DNA of 64,000 bases from Pyrocephalus nanus. Taxonomy: Eukaryota > Chordata > Aves > Passeriformes > Tyrannidae. Made by a program: the position numbers and the translations under genes. The stretch spans positions 12,824,709 through 12,888,708 of the forward strand of contig CM076263.1 in assembly GCA_038380795.1 (NCBI GenBank), written 5' to 3'. The notes beneath the pieces were generated by a model. That model was given only the letters and a program-made list of their open reading frames with translations, did not search any database and was not told the origin of the DNA. This document shows positions 11,701-22,885 of the stretch, one piece after another (the stretch's first letter is position 1; every line of letters starts with the position of its first letter).

Positions 11701-14700
11701 ACGCCACAGAAAAATTTTAATGAGATCAGTAACAGCATATTAACTAGATTCCTCTTGTATCTTTTAGCTAGTTACATACCCGAACAGCAGAATACTGGAG
11801 ATCAGTTACGCTGGTCTGTTATTCTGTCAGTGGAGGACCCATAGGTTAAAACATCAGATGTAAATATGACAGGCAGTTTTTTTAGTACAAAGGTAGTTTT
11901 CCTCAAAGTCAGTATGTCTTAGTCTCCTCACTGGAGACAGAAAGAAGATAGTGCTCATATTTTCTTTACCTGTTGCTATGTGAACATCTTAGTCAGAAAA
12001 GGCGATGAAAATGAGTGCAATCAAGGAACCTGTGGCAGTGGTGGAAGATACAACTCAATAAAAACAATTCTGAATACTGCCAACAAATAGAGGAGCAGAG
12101 CTGCATTTTTCAGATCTGGTTTAGTCTGGGAGAACTGACTATGCTCAGTGCAGGAGTAACTGAAGGTAAATGTGTTCTGTTCTAGTAAGAAGGGGAAAAG
12201 AAATACTGTCGTAGTTCCTGTCATAATGTGTTTTATTAAATGGAAGTGCAAATGCTGAGCTCAGAAGGCAGAGAAAGCATATGATAGTGTCAACATCCCC
12301 CATCGAGTTAGTCACTGTGCGCTTCCTTTATACTTGGTTGAGGGACAGATACCACTTCTGGAGCTGAAGTCATCTTACCCTAAAGCAGATGTCTAGAAAT
12401 AGGTCAGCTGAATCACCCCACCTGGGAGCTGAGGACAGCTATCTCAGAAGTTATAATCTATGTTGCAGACATCTCAAATCAGTGAGATGAATCCCAGCCT
12501 TAAGGTCTCTGTTCCAGCTCAGAGTCTTGCACAAACAGCTATATCTGCCTGGGCAGTTTCAGTTGTTCATCTGATCTGGCATGACATGAAACAAACAGCT
12601 TGAGACACGAAATGCCCTGCAAAATTGAGTGTGTTGGGAAGCTCTGCAGTATGAACAGAGTGTAAGTGAATATAAAGAGGCCTTCCTTGGACTACAAAAA
12701 ACAGTCTTTGGCATTAGCTATGCCACCATGGTGTGAAGTTTGACTGCTGGTGAGGAACTTAGCCAATTTTTGGGACTTTATTATTGAAGAGACAGATTAC
12801 TATTTATAAGTTCTTCTGTCATTTCCTTAGCTTCATGACAGGTCCAGTTATGACTCTGGAACACTTGAGCAGATCCTGACACAAATACTTTAGTACCATT
12901 GCAGTAGTGGTTCCAGGTCTGAGGCTTGGTGAATGATGGGACAGGAGTTTTTCCAATTTTTTTGTGTGTGTAAAGATTTTTTAAAGTAGAAACTATTGCT
13001 TCAAATCATGCAAGTCTGTGCAGTGATTATGATTTGACAGAGATGAAAAGCTCTCTGAACATGGGTGTAATCGTTGCTTACTTGTTGCAATGCCAACTTA
13101 CTCTGTTAAAGAAGCCAAAAATGGTCAAAAGAAGTGATTGGTTTTCTGAAACAACTCCCAAGTGTCTGCAGCAGTAAACCAACCTGATATTGCTGGATGC
13201 ATATAACTAGGCTGCCAGAGTCAGTCCCCAAATGTTGTCATGTCTCGTGTCACATGCCACTGAAACGAAGCTATTAACACCATATTAATATAGAAAGCAC
13301 TGTTTTGAGGCATATGGCAAGAGGAGTCAGATGGTTATAGCTCTTAAAGCCTAAAGTTGGCATAACCCATGTGGAATTACTGCTGTTGAATGTGTGACAG
13401 CATGGATGACAAATCTGTTTATCTAAACTAAGAAACAGAAATAGCCAGTGGAAACCCTCACAGTGCAGTGGCTGAGCAAACATTGTCTGCTTACATAAGC
13501 ACAGATGGGGGGGGTAAGTGAACTTCAAGAAGGTGAATATTTATGAGATGGAAAAGAGTATTTCAGCACACTGTTAACTAATCCCCATCTTGAGCAATAG
13601 CTGATGAGCATCACACCTGGAAAATCTCAACCAATAACTTCAGGGGCTTTAATCAGCATGTTCTGGCTGATTTGACAAGTCTCTGAATCAGTCTGTTTAT
13701 TCTCTGATGTGCTGACACTTTTTTGCTTCAACAGAAGTGTCATAACTGCCCCAGAACAATGTTTCAGATTTTCACTTCCTTTTTCCTTTTTTTAAAACCC
13801 ATCTCAATTGTAAGCTTTCATTCAAGTGGATTATGTGTCTTTTAGTTTCATTAAGTAATGTCTGAGTTATAGTGTTTTCCCTTTCTCCAGGTATTTTTAA
13901 ATCCACTTACCCCTTACTCATTTGCCCATTATCTTAGAGGTTATATTGTTTTGTCTAGAAGCTAAATTACAATACAAATAAGAAAAAAGACAGTATCTAA
14001 TAATGCTGAAATGTTTAATCTCTGTTTAAGATTATTTTGATAAATGTCTGCCTAAAATTGTGGGTCTGGATGGCTGTTTAACGTTAGCATTGCAAGTGGA
14101 GTGAAAAGTGAATGTATTTCTAGCTCACTGGGCACATAATGTAATGTTACCTTTGTAAATCCAATAGCCAAAGTGGTGTTTTATGGGTATGATATGGGAT
14201 TATTTGTCATGGACAGATGGCAGATATCCCCTTGCAAAAGGGATCAGGAAAGATGATTCAATTCCTTGAAGAGGCATGCTGAAATGTGCATTAAGCAGCA
14301 CTGAGAGAAAGAGTGTTCCATTTTAAACAGGACAGATTTTTCCATACAGGAGAGGCAGCCTGGGCCTGGCCTTGAGCTAATGGAAACCTGTCACTTCATT
14401 AGTGCAACTGAATCTAAAGGGGAAAACATGATCCAAATGGTGTTATACTCATTGGTTCAGGGCATACTGATGCTTTACTCAGATATGTACATACACATAT
14501 CCAGTCCCATTTGGTATCCAAAATTCAGTTTGGAAAGGATTAAGAAGAATTCTCTTCTCATTATGCATAACAACAGCTTGGTCTCACCAATATCCAAAGT
14601 CAGTAGTGTCTTGTGTTTCTAGAGAATTTCAAGCTCTGTGACAGTCCCCTAGTATTTTAATTGGAGGTGCTACAGAAGTCTGGATGATCATAACCCAGTT

Positions 14701-16948
14701 TTGATTGTGATTTTTATGAGTTTGGTGAATCAAAATATTACTGGGATAATACCATGAAAGAAGTTAGAATATCCTTCAGGTTCATTTCCTTGGCACAGCT
14801 ATCAGGGTTTCACTGGTGTGCAGAACTGAGTATCCATAGAGTTTGCAACTCTGAAGAAGATACAGTCTTTAAATCGTGTCTTTTGGGGCAGAAGTTCCTG
14901 TCAAAAGTATAACATTTCTGTGTACATTTCCCATGGGCTTACATTTGACACTTTAAGGCCTCAAGCTGTATTTGCTATTGTCAGTATTAGACTCATGAAT
15001 TTAAAATCCAAATATCATATCCCTGAATCTCTGCCTTTGAGAGGATGTTTTCATAAAAAAAAAAAAAAAGAAAAAAAAATTTAAACACTTATGCTTGTGA
15101 AGTAAAAGTTTTAAAACATTATCTAATTCCTATTAAAAAGGGATCAGCTTCCCTGTTAAAATAATTTATAGATCATGATTTTGGGTGTCTGGTTTGGAAT
15201 TCTGGGATATGTGCAACAGATGATACACATAGAAAGACTTATTTTATCCAAGAGAGTAGATTACTCTGCTGGTAATTGCAATGTTCTTTGGTTAATAATT
15301 GCAGTACAGATTTTAAGTAAGTTATCAGCAGATCAAACTAAGTAATTTTAGTTTTAGGAAAAAATCTTGTATCTTCTTTGTAAGGTGAAGATTTAACATG
15401 ATAACTTGTACAGCCACTTTATTATTCTTTTCTGCAAAATGCCATATTGTAGTAGTTTTATTCAGCTAGGACTCATGAGCATACTGACTCTTAAAACATC
15501 AGAATTATTTCCACAGGATATTAGTAATGCTGAATGAGTTTGAAAAAGGTTGTGATAATCCCTAGAATACATAGAAATTGTCATTTAGTCAAATCAGTGT
15601 TTGTAATTTAATTTGGTGAAACGCCCAACTCTTGCTGGGGAAAGAAGAGATGTATGCTTTTCATTCTATTGGACTTTACATAATTCTGCAGTATTGCTGG
15701 AGTTAGGATGAAATTTCTGCTCTGTATTGAACTGTTTTATCAGTCAGATACATAACTGAGTATCTCCCTTGAAAGAAAGGGTTACTATTTTAGTGTATTT
15801 TGGTATCTTTTAGTTCTATTCAATATAAAAAGGGGAAAGATGAGGGATTTTTCTTTTGTATGAGCAAACTTTCTACCTTCTCAGTCAAAGAAACTGGCAG
15901 TATAATTTCTTTCATAAGATGCCAATAGGAACAATGCAGAATATGCATGCTTATTTACAAGTTTCTTATCAGTATTTCTTACCATTTTTAATTGCCATGG
16001 GTCTTCAAGAGCTTACACACTGAGGTCCAACTTTGGAATGAATGGGAACAGTCCCATTCAGAAAAAAAAAAAAAAAAAAAGCAGATTAGGAGCAGATTAT
16101 GTGAGTATAAGCAAAAGTAACCAACAATATTTATGATGTTCACCATGTGCTTTACACTACCATGTTACTTGATGAACGTGCGATAACTGCACAGTTAAGA
16201 AGCATGGGTGTAGGTGAGGCTGTTTGATAGAAGCAATTTATAAAATCATCACTGGAGAGACAAAATGTCCGATATATTTTTAGCCTGTGCTTTCTAAGCA
16301 GTTGGTGAAATAAAGGCTATCCCACTTTGGAGTGAGAAACAATACAGCCGTGACTATGTTAACATGCTGCTGTCATCATAATAATTCTAAAATCATTACT
16401 TGTCTTTGCATGCAACTCAAATATCACCCTGGGTTCTGAATGAGCAAGTCATGAATATTGCAAAAGAGTATTTTTGCCAGATGCTCTATGTCTCTATGAT
16501 CTTTTTGAAGCAGTTACTGAACTAAAAAGAGAACGTGACTGTTAAGTGTGCCAATAAGAACACTTTGTTTTGCTGACTATTTGTGTCTTTTCAGAAGTGT
16601 GACCTACAATCAAAGCAAGATGGAATATATAACTGGATCACTTGGCAGCATTTCCCACAGAATCAGCTTTAACACAATCTCTTCTGTAATGGCTACTCTT
16701 TCTCACCCCTGTATTTCTGATGCAAGCAACCTTAGCAACTCCACTGATCCAAGTTTTATTCCTGTACCACCAGTGTTATTTGAGAACTTTTGTTCACAGT
16801 TTAGAAAAGTCTTATTTAAAATGACTATTGAAAAATATGAAATATTTTTATAAGCGTAGAAATGCACAACACATGCAGCTGAAATTTTTACTCTAATACA
16901 ATTTTATCATCCCAGCAAGAAGCCATAGTAACAGCAACATGGTGGAAA
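11701..16948. other. AT-rich sequence, no gene recognised
   Basis: No coding gene, RNA gene or repeat family could be recognised beyond A-runs near 15055-15080 and 16062-16080. An exon-like open segment on the plus strand at 16595-16853 is listed separately. The right end is the target duplication of the composite ERVL element. Confidence 0.45.
16595..16853 (+). other. Candidate terminal exon, gene unknown
   Basis: A strong acceptor (ATTTGTGTCTTTTCAG) is followed by 85 open codons and a TAA. The peptide begins SVTYNQSKMEYITGSLGS. It is Ser/Thr-rich in the middle (ISDASNLSNSTDPSF) and ends KVLFKMTIEKYEIFL. I do not recognise a family, and no good polyadenylation signal follows closely. It lies directly upstream of the ERVL composite. 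It could be a real last exon or a chance open stretch. Confidence 0.2.
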
Positions 16949-16953
16949 GCTTC

Positions 16954-17281
16954 TGTTGTGGTTTTGTTCTGGGTCAATTTGCTTTCACACCCCCCACACA
17001 ATTACTATTAGTTGAGAGAAGGTTTATGCAAAAGAGACTGGCTTTGGGGAAAATAGTATGAATATTTATTACTAACAAGGTAAAACTACTAAGGAACTTT
17101 TATCTATAACAACTTTATTTAAGCAAAAAGTACTATGTATTTACAGGAAATACTTCTCTCCCCTTTATATCAGTCCAAGGAGGAAAAGCAGTCTCTTTCT
17201 CTATTCTCGGAGCTCCAAGTCTCTTCAGCAATTCTGCAGTACTCAGCCCCAAGGGCTGGTCGGCTGGGCAAAACCACAACA
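16954..17281 (-). mobile_element. ERVL-type 3' LTR with a large U3 deletion
   Basis: The segment runs TGTTGTGGTTTTGTTC ... GCAAAACCACAACA, with the TG...CA ends of the family. It aligns from its left edge with the U5/R end of the solo LTR at 686, then jumps near 17245 to the U3 start, so roughly 0.9 kb is missing. On the minus strand it is preceded by the purine tract AAGGGAGGAAT, which marks it as the 3' LTR of a minus-strand element. Confidence 0.8.
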
Positions 17282-17592
17282 ATTCCTCCCTTGGCCTTTG
17301 CGAATTACATTTTTAAGAAATCTTAAACTCTACAATTAACATACAACTATAAATAAACAAACTATAATTAAAAATCACTCTATTAAAAATTAACATCACT
17401 ATAATACTTAACTCTGGTATGGTGCTCTTATCACAACTGCAACATACATGATCAGTCTATTTGTCTGCAGACTTTTCTCAGTTATCTCAAAATTATTATG
17501 GCCGCTCCTCACATGGAGGCACTAAAAATGTCGGGGTTTGATTCGGCCACTACCTCTCCAGGCAGTCTTTGCCTGCATTCTCCACCAAAAAA
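17282..17592 (-). mobile_element. Internally deleted ERVL body (PBS side joined to PPT side)
   Basis: On the minus strand this 311-bp body starts with five T residues and a primer-binding-site-like TGGTGGAGAATGCAGGCA (17570-17587). It ends with the polypurine tract AAGGGAGGAAT next to the 3' LTR. No gag, pol or env frame is present. The binding site resembles the complement of a tRNA-Ala 3' end with one extra A; that assignment is an inference from memory of tRNA ends. The element is non-autonomous. Confidence 0.65.
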
Positions 17593-17710
17593 TGTCTTGG
17601 GCTTGCTCTGGGTCAGTTTGCTTTCACACCCCCCACACAATTACTATTAGTTGAGAGAAGGTTTATGCAGACAAAAAAGACTGGATTTGGGGAAAATAGT
17701 ATTAACATTT
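17593..17710 (-). mobile_element. 118-bp truncated ERVL LTR end (R-U5-like)
   Basis: Reading the minus strand, this stretch ends with an LTR terminus (CCCAAGACA) directly before the primer-binding-site-like sequence. It closely matches the last 118 bases of the plus-strand LTR at 18844-18961. It lacks all U3. Its free end abuts a plus-strand polypurine tract. The extent suggests it could be the 5' end of the element's RNA (R plus U5), but the transcription start has not been shown. Confidence 0.65.
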
Positions 17711-17722
17711 AAAGGGGGGAAT
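17711..17722 (+). other. Polypurine tract of the plus-strand ERVL element
   Basis: AAAGGGGGGAAT lies immediately 5' of the LTR start TGTCATGG. This is the position and composition of a retroviral polypurine tract that primes plus-strand DNA synthesis. The minus-strand 3' LTR nearby has the related tract GGGAGGAAT in the same place. Confidence 0.75.
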
Positions 17723-18961
17723 TGTCATGGTTTTGCCCAGCCGACCAGCCCCTGGGGCTGAGGATGGTTTTGTCCAGGTGGATTTCCGGACAAGAAGCCA
17801 ATTAAAACTCTCAGTAACGCCTTTGCTAATTACATATTTAAGAAAACGGAAGAGAAGGTGGGTTGAGCAGTTGAAATTAGGCAGCCATGTAGGAGAGGCA
17901 GTGGCGGGTCCCAAGGTGGGCCAAGGCCTCCTCCTCCCCTGGCCCTGGACCTGGGGCAGGTGTGGCACTGAAGCCCCCCTTCTCTCTTCTAAGAGAGGGA
18001 AGAAAAAAAAAAAATTTAAAAGACTGACTGCTTGGATGAAGAACCACTGCAAGAGAATTCCAGCAAAGAGATAACAGAGTGTCCAAGGTCGAAGCTGGCA
18101 GCTGGAGGAGAGAGAGGAAAAGTTAGAAGGGGGGGCTGTTTTTCCCCCTTTTCACTCTCTCCCTTCAGCAGGAAAAAGACTGAAAAATAATCCCTGCTAC
18201 CTGTTGTGATTGTTGGGAGACCCCCCATGAGGCTCACAGAAGAGCTTGTGGATGTACCAGGAAGTTGAGACTTCATGAGAGGGACTGAAATAAAACAAAG
18301 TCCTGTTGAAGATTTTTTATCCTGAAAGAGAGCCTTACGCCGGAGCAGAAAAAGGCTCGAGTAAGGATGTTGGGATCCATGCGTGGGATCCATGCTAGAC
18401 TCACATCGGAGAGGTCTATCAAAGACTGTTCTCCTGTGGGATGGGACCTTCACAGGGAAACAGGGGTGGACTCATAAACCATTACCCCTGTAATCCCATG
18501 GAAGACGATCCATGGTAAGCAAGTGTCCCCTTGCAAGACTACGGAAGAAAAAACCTTCAGGGCCTGGGTAACCCCCGGCCTTCGGTCTTAGTCCAGGAGG
18601 GGGGTAGGCCCAGCCCTGGAGGCCAACACAGAGCAAGAGAGATATGAAGGAATTTCAGCTACGACGAGAGTGCTGCAGAGTTATTGAGGAGACCTGGAGC
18701 TCCAAAAATGGAGAATGAGACTACTTTTCCTCCTTGGACTGATATAAAGGGGGAAAAATATTTCTGTAAATATATAGTGCTTTTTACTCAAGTAGAGTTA
18801 TTATAGATGTAGTTCTTTAGTAGTTTTTATTTTACTAGTAGTAAAATGTTAGTACTATATTCCCCAAATCCAGTCTTTTTTGTCTGCATGAACCTTCTCT
18901 CAACTAATAGTAATTGTGTGGGGGGTGTGAAAGCAAATTAACCCAGAGCAAAACCATGACA
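17723..18961 (+). mobile_element. ERVL-type LTR, plus strand, about 1.24 kb
   Basis: The LTR starts TGTCATGGTTTTGCCCAG and ends CAGAGCAAAACCATGACA. It matches the reverse complement of the solo LTR at 686-1993 over its length, including the shared stretch around CACCTGGACAAAGCC-type U3 sequence and the U5 end. Because a polypurine tract precedes it, it is formally a 3' LTR, but no plus-strand body or 5' LTR is present. Open frames of 115-145 codons inside it are not conserved between copies. Confidence 0.85.
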
Positions 18962-18966
18962 GCTTC

Positions 18967-21900
18967 CCATCGGTCTTGCCCTCTTATAAGGAAGGATTAC
19001 GTCCATATTTCCTATTACCAGTTGTACAAATGATATTTTTGTATACTTTTTCCCATTAGGTCAGTAATTTATCATTGGTTTGGAGCAGGTGCTTCCAAAG
19101 ACATTTTGCATCCTAAACATGGGAAAACTTACAATGTTTGTTACAAAGTAAAAAATGTTTTACTCACTAACTTTTGCTTAGAAGTTGAGAAATCAGAAAA
19201 CTGTGTTTAAATCTTTTCTAATAGTTCTTATAACAAAAAATAGTAACAACTCATTCTTTTCTAAATATCTAGAAGTGAGAAAAGATTTCTTGTTTGCTTT
19301 TCAGAAATGTTATACGAACAACTTCACATTTTGTGTGGGAAAAACCTGTAATGTAGACTTCTGATCTGTGTTTTGCAGGTTTGTAAAATAACATGATAAA
19401 AAATAATATTCCAAAATTTTCACGGACAACACACTCAGTAATTAATTTTATTATTTTATATGCAATGTAATTTAAATGTGGCCTCAGTGCCATTAGGAAT
19501 TGGAAAGAACTCAGGCAAATGCCAGGAACAGTATCTTTTCATATAAAACACAATGTCATTTGATAGCCTAAGTGACACCTCAGAATGAAGATCCAGATGA
19601 TTCTCTTCCAAAGTGTGCTAGTAATTCATACTACAGCCTAAACTGCGAAAGTGAACCTTGGAATGCCTGGACTTCATTTTCTTCTAACATTTCATGTAAG
19701 TGGATATTGGCTGCTGGAAGAGTTCATTAAACCAGTAAATGGCTATTTTACAAGTAGTTCCTACAGTGTTTGTTCTGAAAAATCACTTTGGAATGATGAT
19801 AGAGAACAAATTTTAGTAAACAGTGAATAATGATAACCAGCCATAGGAAGAACGACAATATGCTTAAACCATGCGATATTTGGCTTTAGCTAAAAAGTAA
19901 AGCGCAATTACTCTTTCTTAGAGATTAATTAAAGCATTTCAGGTGTTACCAAGAACATTCCTAGCGAAGTACATTCCTAACCACATCTGCTTGTTCAGCA
20001 ACATCCTTTGTCCTTGGATTTGAATTAGGGTTTTTTCCTCAGTTGAATTCCCACTTTTAATTAGTGTGTCTGTCATTTGCTACCATCCCTACTAATGTCT
20101 TATGTGCTAACTTGAAGGAGCAGAGAAGCATCTCAACAGCCCTGCTCTGAACTCCTGAAGGTGTCTAAGCTAAACCTCTACAGGCTGTTCTTGAATTTCC
20201 TTCTGACCTTCTGGCTGCCTGCTCCTTATTTCATATCTCTCCAGTGGTTGTTTATCATGGGTTCCAGCTGCTCCTTCCCCTCTGCTGTTTTTCTGTTACT
20301 TGAGTGACACTTCCTGAATCCTAAGACACATTTCCTTTTAAAATGACACTTCCTTGTTCTATGTCTCTGCATTCTTTAAAATGTTAGTAGTGCTCTATTT
20401 GAAAATGTTCTATAGAAAAACAAGATAAAATTTCTCAGGGTAAATGGGAAATCTCTGTTCTTCCTTGCTTTTCTTAACTCAGAGGCTTCATAAGCTTGAT
20501 TGAGGGTGTTTAAGGAGAATTTTGGCCTATCCTATTCCCAATACACTTTTCAGTGTTTTTCAAATCAGATAGTTACACACATGGCAGAATAAGAACATCT
20601 TGGATATGTAGCAACTAAATGGTCAGTAAAAAACAGACATTGTTTTTATCAACAATAAATTAAACTTTACCAAAGTTTCACAGCCTTCCTACCAAGGTCA
20701 AGTCTGGCAATAATATGCAGTTATGAGTCATAATCTTAAAAGAGTGATAAAAATCTGTTCTTATTTTTTTTGCTCTGTGCTTATTGAGAGACAAACAGAG
20801 AGAAAATGGCAAAGACAGGATTTTAAAGGATTCTCTCTCTATTGAAAGGAAATGAGCTGAAGATAATAACTTCCCTATTGTTGCTTAATAAGGCATGGCA
20901 AATTATAATAATAATAATGAAGAATTATTGGGAAATGATGAAGAAATAATAATAAAATCCAGAATTAAGGTTCCCCATGGAACTCGTATTTTTCTTTTGG
21001 TGTGGATACAGATTTATTGAATATATTATGTTATTAAAGTTTTTAAAATCCTGTTGAGTTTTAATCAAGCACAAAATAAATTGAGTAACAGTTGACAAAA
21101 TGACCATCCCCAGGATAAATATCAGTATGGATACCTCATCTGATCAAATTATTTCTGAAAGGACTTTGTGCAGTATGATGTGACTTTAGTCAGATTCAAC
21201 ATTTTCACCCAAAATTTGAAATAAGCATAAAATCACCATTCAAAATCTTTCCAATATTTTATAAGTTTAGGCAAATAGTATATAACAAAAATTGCTTGAT
21301 AATGAAGACCTATCAAGAATGACTTTTCTCATACAGCCAAATGCTGTATTAGTCATTTGGAATCTAGGATTGCATGTCATGCTTTTCTATTTTATCCAAG
21401 TTGTGCATTTCCCATCCCCTCTCTTCCTGCCTCCATGAAAAACCCAAGAATTCTGTAGTTTGTTGTTAATTAAGCACTTTTAAATGTTTCCTAGGTGTTT
21501 GAATCATCTTCTTCATCCATTTTTCAAGAAAAGAAGACAGTGTGCCCAGAAAAAACTTGTTTTTATTTCTTTGCCCAAAGAAGCTGTGAGAAGCCTTATA
21601 CTCATGGCCTTTGGCAATCATGAATTCAGGTTCTGGTAAGACAGGTCTACAAGGCAGAGGAAAGAAACCTCAGAGAAACCTGTGTGTACATGAATTGAGA
21701 TTCTTCAGACGCACATAATTTTCACAAATATCCATGTATTTTCAAAGATAGTAACAAATCTGTGTTGAATAACAATTGACAATTTCCTTAGCAGTCTCTA
21801 GGCTTCCAAGGTTTTTTTCACAGAAGAGCTGCTCGTCTTTTTAACAAGGGAAAAAACATATCATTTCTTGTCTCATTCAATTTTTTATGGGTGAAATTTT

Positions 21901-22767
21901 GCCAAAATATTTATCATAGATATGGGAAATTTCAGTCCCCAGGGGTGAAGTTTAGCAGGTGTGTAAGGAGCTAAACGCAATATTCTATCAGAAAGAGAGG
22001 TCTCAGGCAGTCTTAATCCTATAAAAGATTAACTAAAAACAGATTTCTGAAGCTCTCCTTGAGCCAATAAGTGATGAGGATGCCAGACAGATAAAACCAC
22101 CATGAAGTATTTGCAGCCAATGCATAGACAGTCCTTTTTCCTTTCTTCATCTGAGTGAAAGAGTATTTCAAATTGCCATATACTGTCCCATGTTCTATTT
22201 TTGATCCTTTTCCTTCTCCCATCCTGGATAGCCTCAGACGTGTGTGGGAAACCATCAGTGCTCAGACATCTTCAGAATACTTTACCCAGCACGGCATTAC
22301 CACGAACATGTCAGACATAACCTTACTCTGCCTACCAGTTTCCTGCTGAATTCTGAATCAGGTTTAAAAACTGAGTGTTCACCTTCAAAGCCTTCCTAAG
22401 CCTGAAATAAAGAAGTTTAGGAGCAAAACCAAATCCATCTGTGCTCCTGCAGCACAAAGAAAGAGGGAAGGTCTTACCTGGCAGTCTGAGGAATTCCCGC
22501 TGTTCCTGAAGACCACTCATTCCGCCTCCCACTCTGATTCCATGAAGCATTACTCTGACCTTGTGTTTTCTGTTGTAAACACATAGCAACATGCATGCTA
22601 AACAAACAAATAAACAAATGAAAAATACTTTGCCAATACCAGACCCTCCCCTCCTTCTTCCCTGGGGAGAGAGAAGAAAACAAACCATGTGTGACAGATG
22701 TTAGTCATGTTGTTTAATCCTGAGCAAAGACACTCAGATGCCATGGAAACAACCATGACAAAAGAGA
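18967..22767. other. AT-rich sequence, no recognised gene
   Basis: Nothing recognisable apart from short (AAT)n-like stretches near 20905-20955 and the minus-strand exon-like segment at 22478-22661 listed separately. Confidence 0.45.
22478..22661 (-). other. Candidate internal exon with strong splice borders
   Basis: The minus strand has an acceptor TTTGTTTTCTTCTCTCTCCCCAG-like tract, its AG at 22663-22662, and a near-consensus donor CAG/GTAAGA. A second acceptor (TTTGTTTGTTTAG) would give an exon of 120 bases, 22478-22597. Two frames are open across the full 184 bases. One encodes a hydrophobic stretch, VFFICLFVCLACMLLCVY, followed by basic residues (NRKHKVRVM), like a membrane anchor. The other contains GQSNASWNQSGRRNEW. 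The gene is not recognised. The splice borders are among the best in the window but exon status is unproven. Confidence 0.25.
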
Positions 22768-22885
22768 CATACAGAATAACTGAGCTTGCAAGAGGTCTCA
22801 GGAGATCTTTAGTCCAACATCCAGCTCAAGGTGGGGTCAGCTAAAGGCTTTGTCCAGTTCAGGCTTGAAAACTTTCAAGAACATA
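22768..22885 (-). mobile_element. CR1: CR1 LINE fragment
   Basis: The plus strand shows the reverse of CR1 3'-region sequence: CAAGAGGTCTCAGGAGATC, then TAGTCCAACATCCAGCTCAA and GTCCAGTTCAGGCTTGAAAA. It is short and diverged; limits are approximate. Confidence 0.65.

Larger units (their letters stand above)
16949..18966. mobile_element. Composite head-to-head ERVL-type insertion
   Basis: The pentamer GCTTC occurs immediately before 16954 and immediately after 18961, so the whole 2-kb unit is framed by a single 5-bp target duplication. In order it contains: a short minus-strand LTR (16954-17281), a minus-strand internal remnant (17282-17592), a 118-bp minus-strand LTR end (17593-17710), a plus-strand polypurine tract (17711-17722) and a plus-strand LTR (17723-18961). 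Both outer ends are therefore U5 ends of the same LTR family, unlike a normal provirus, which has U3 at one end and U5 at the other. The parts are listed separately. Confidence 0.8.

Noticed and set aside
12265..12300. Short plus-strand peptide EKAYDSVNI, echoing a reverse transcriptase motif
   Set aside because: The neighbouring sequence shows no other LINE or retroviral motif, and a match of a few residues is not enough.
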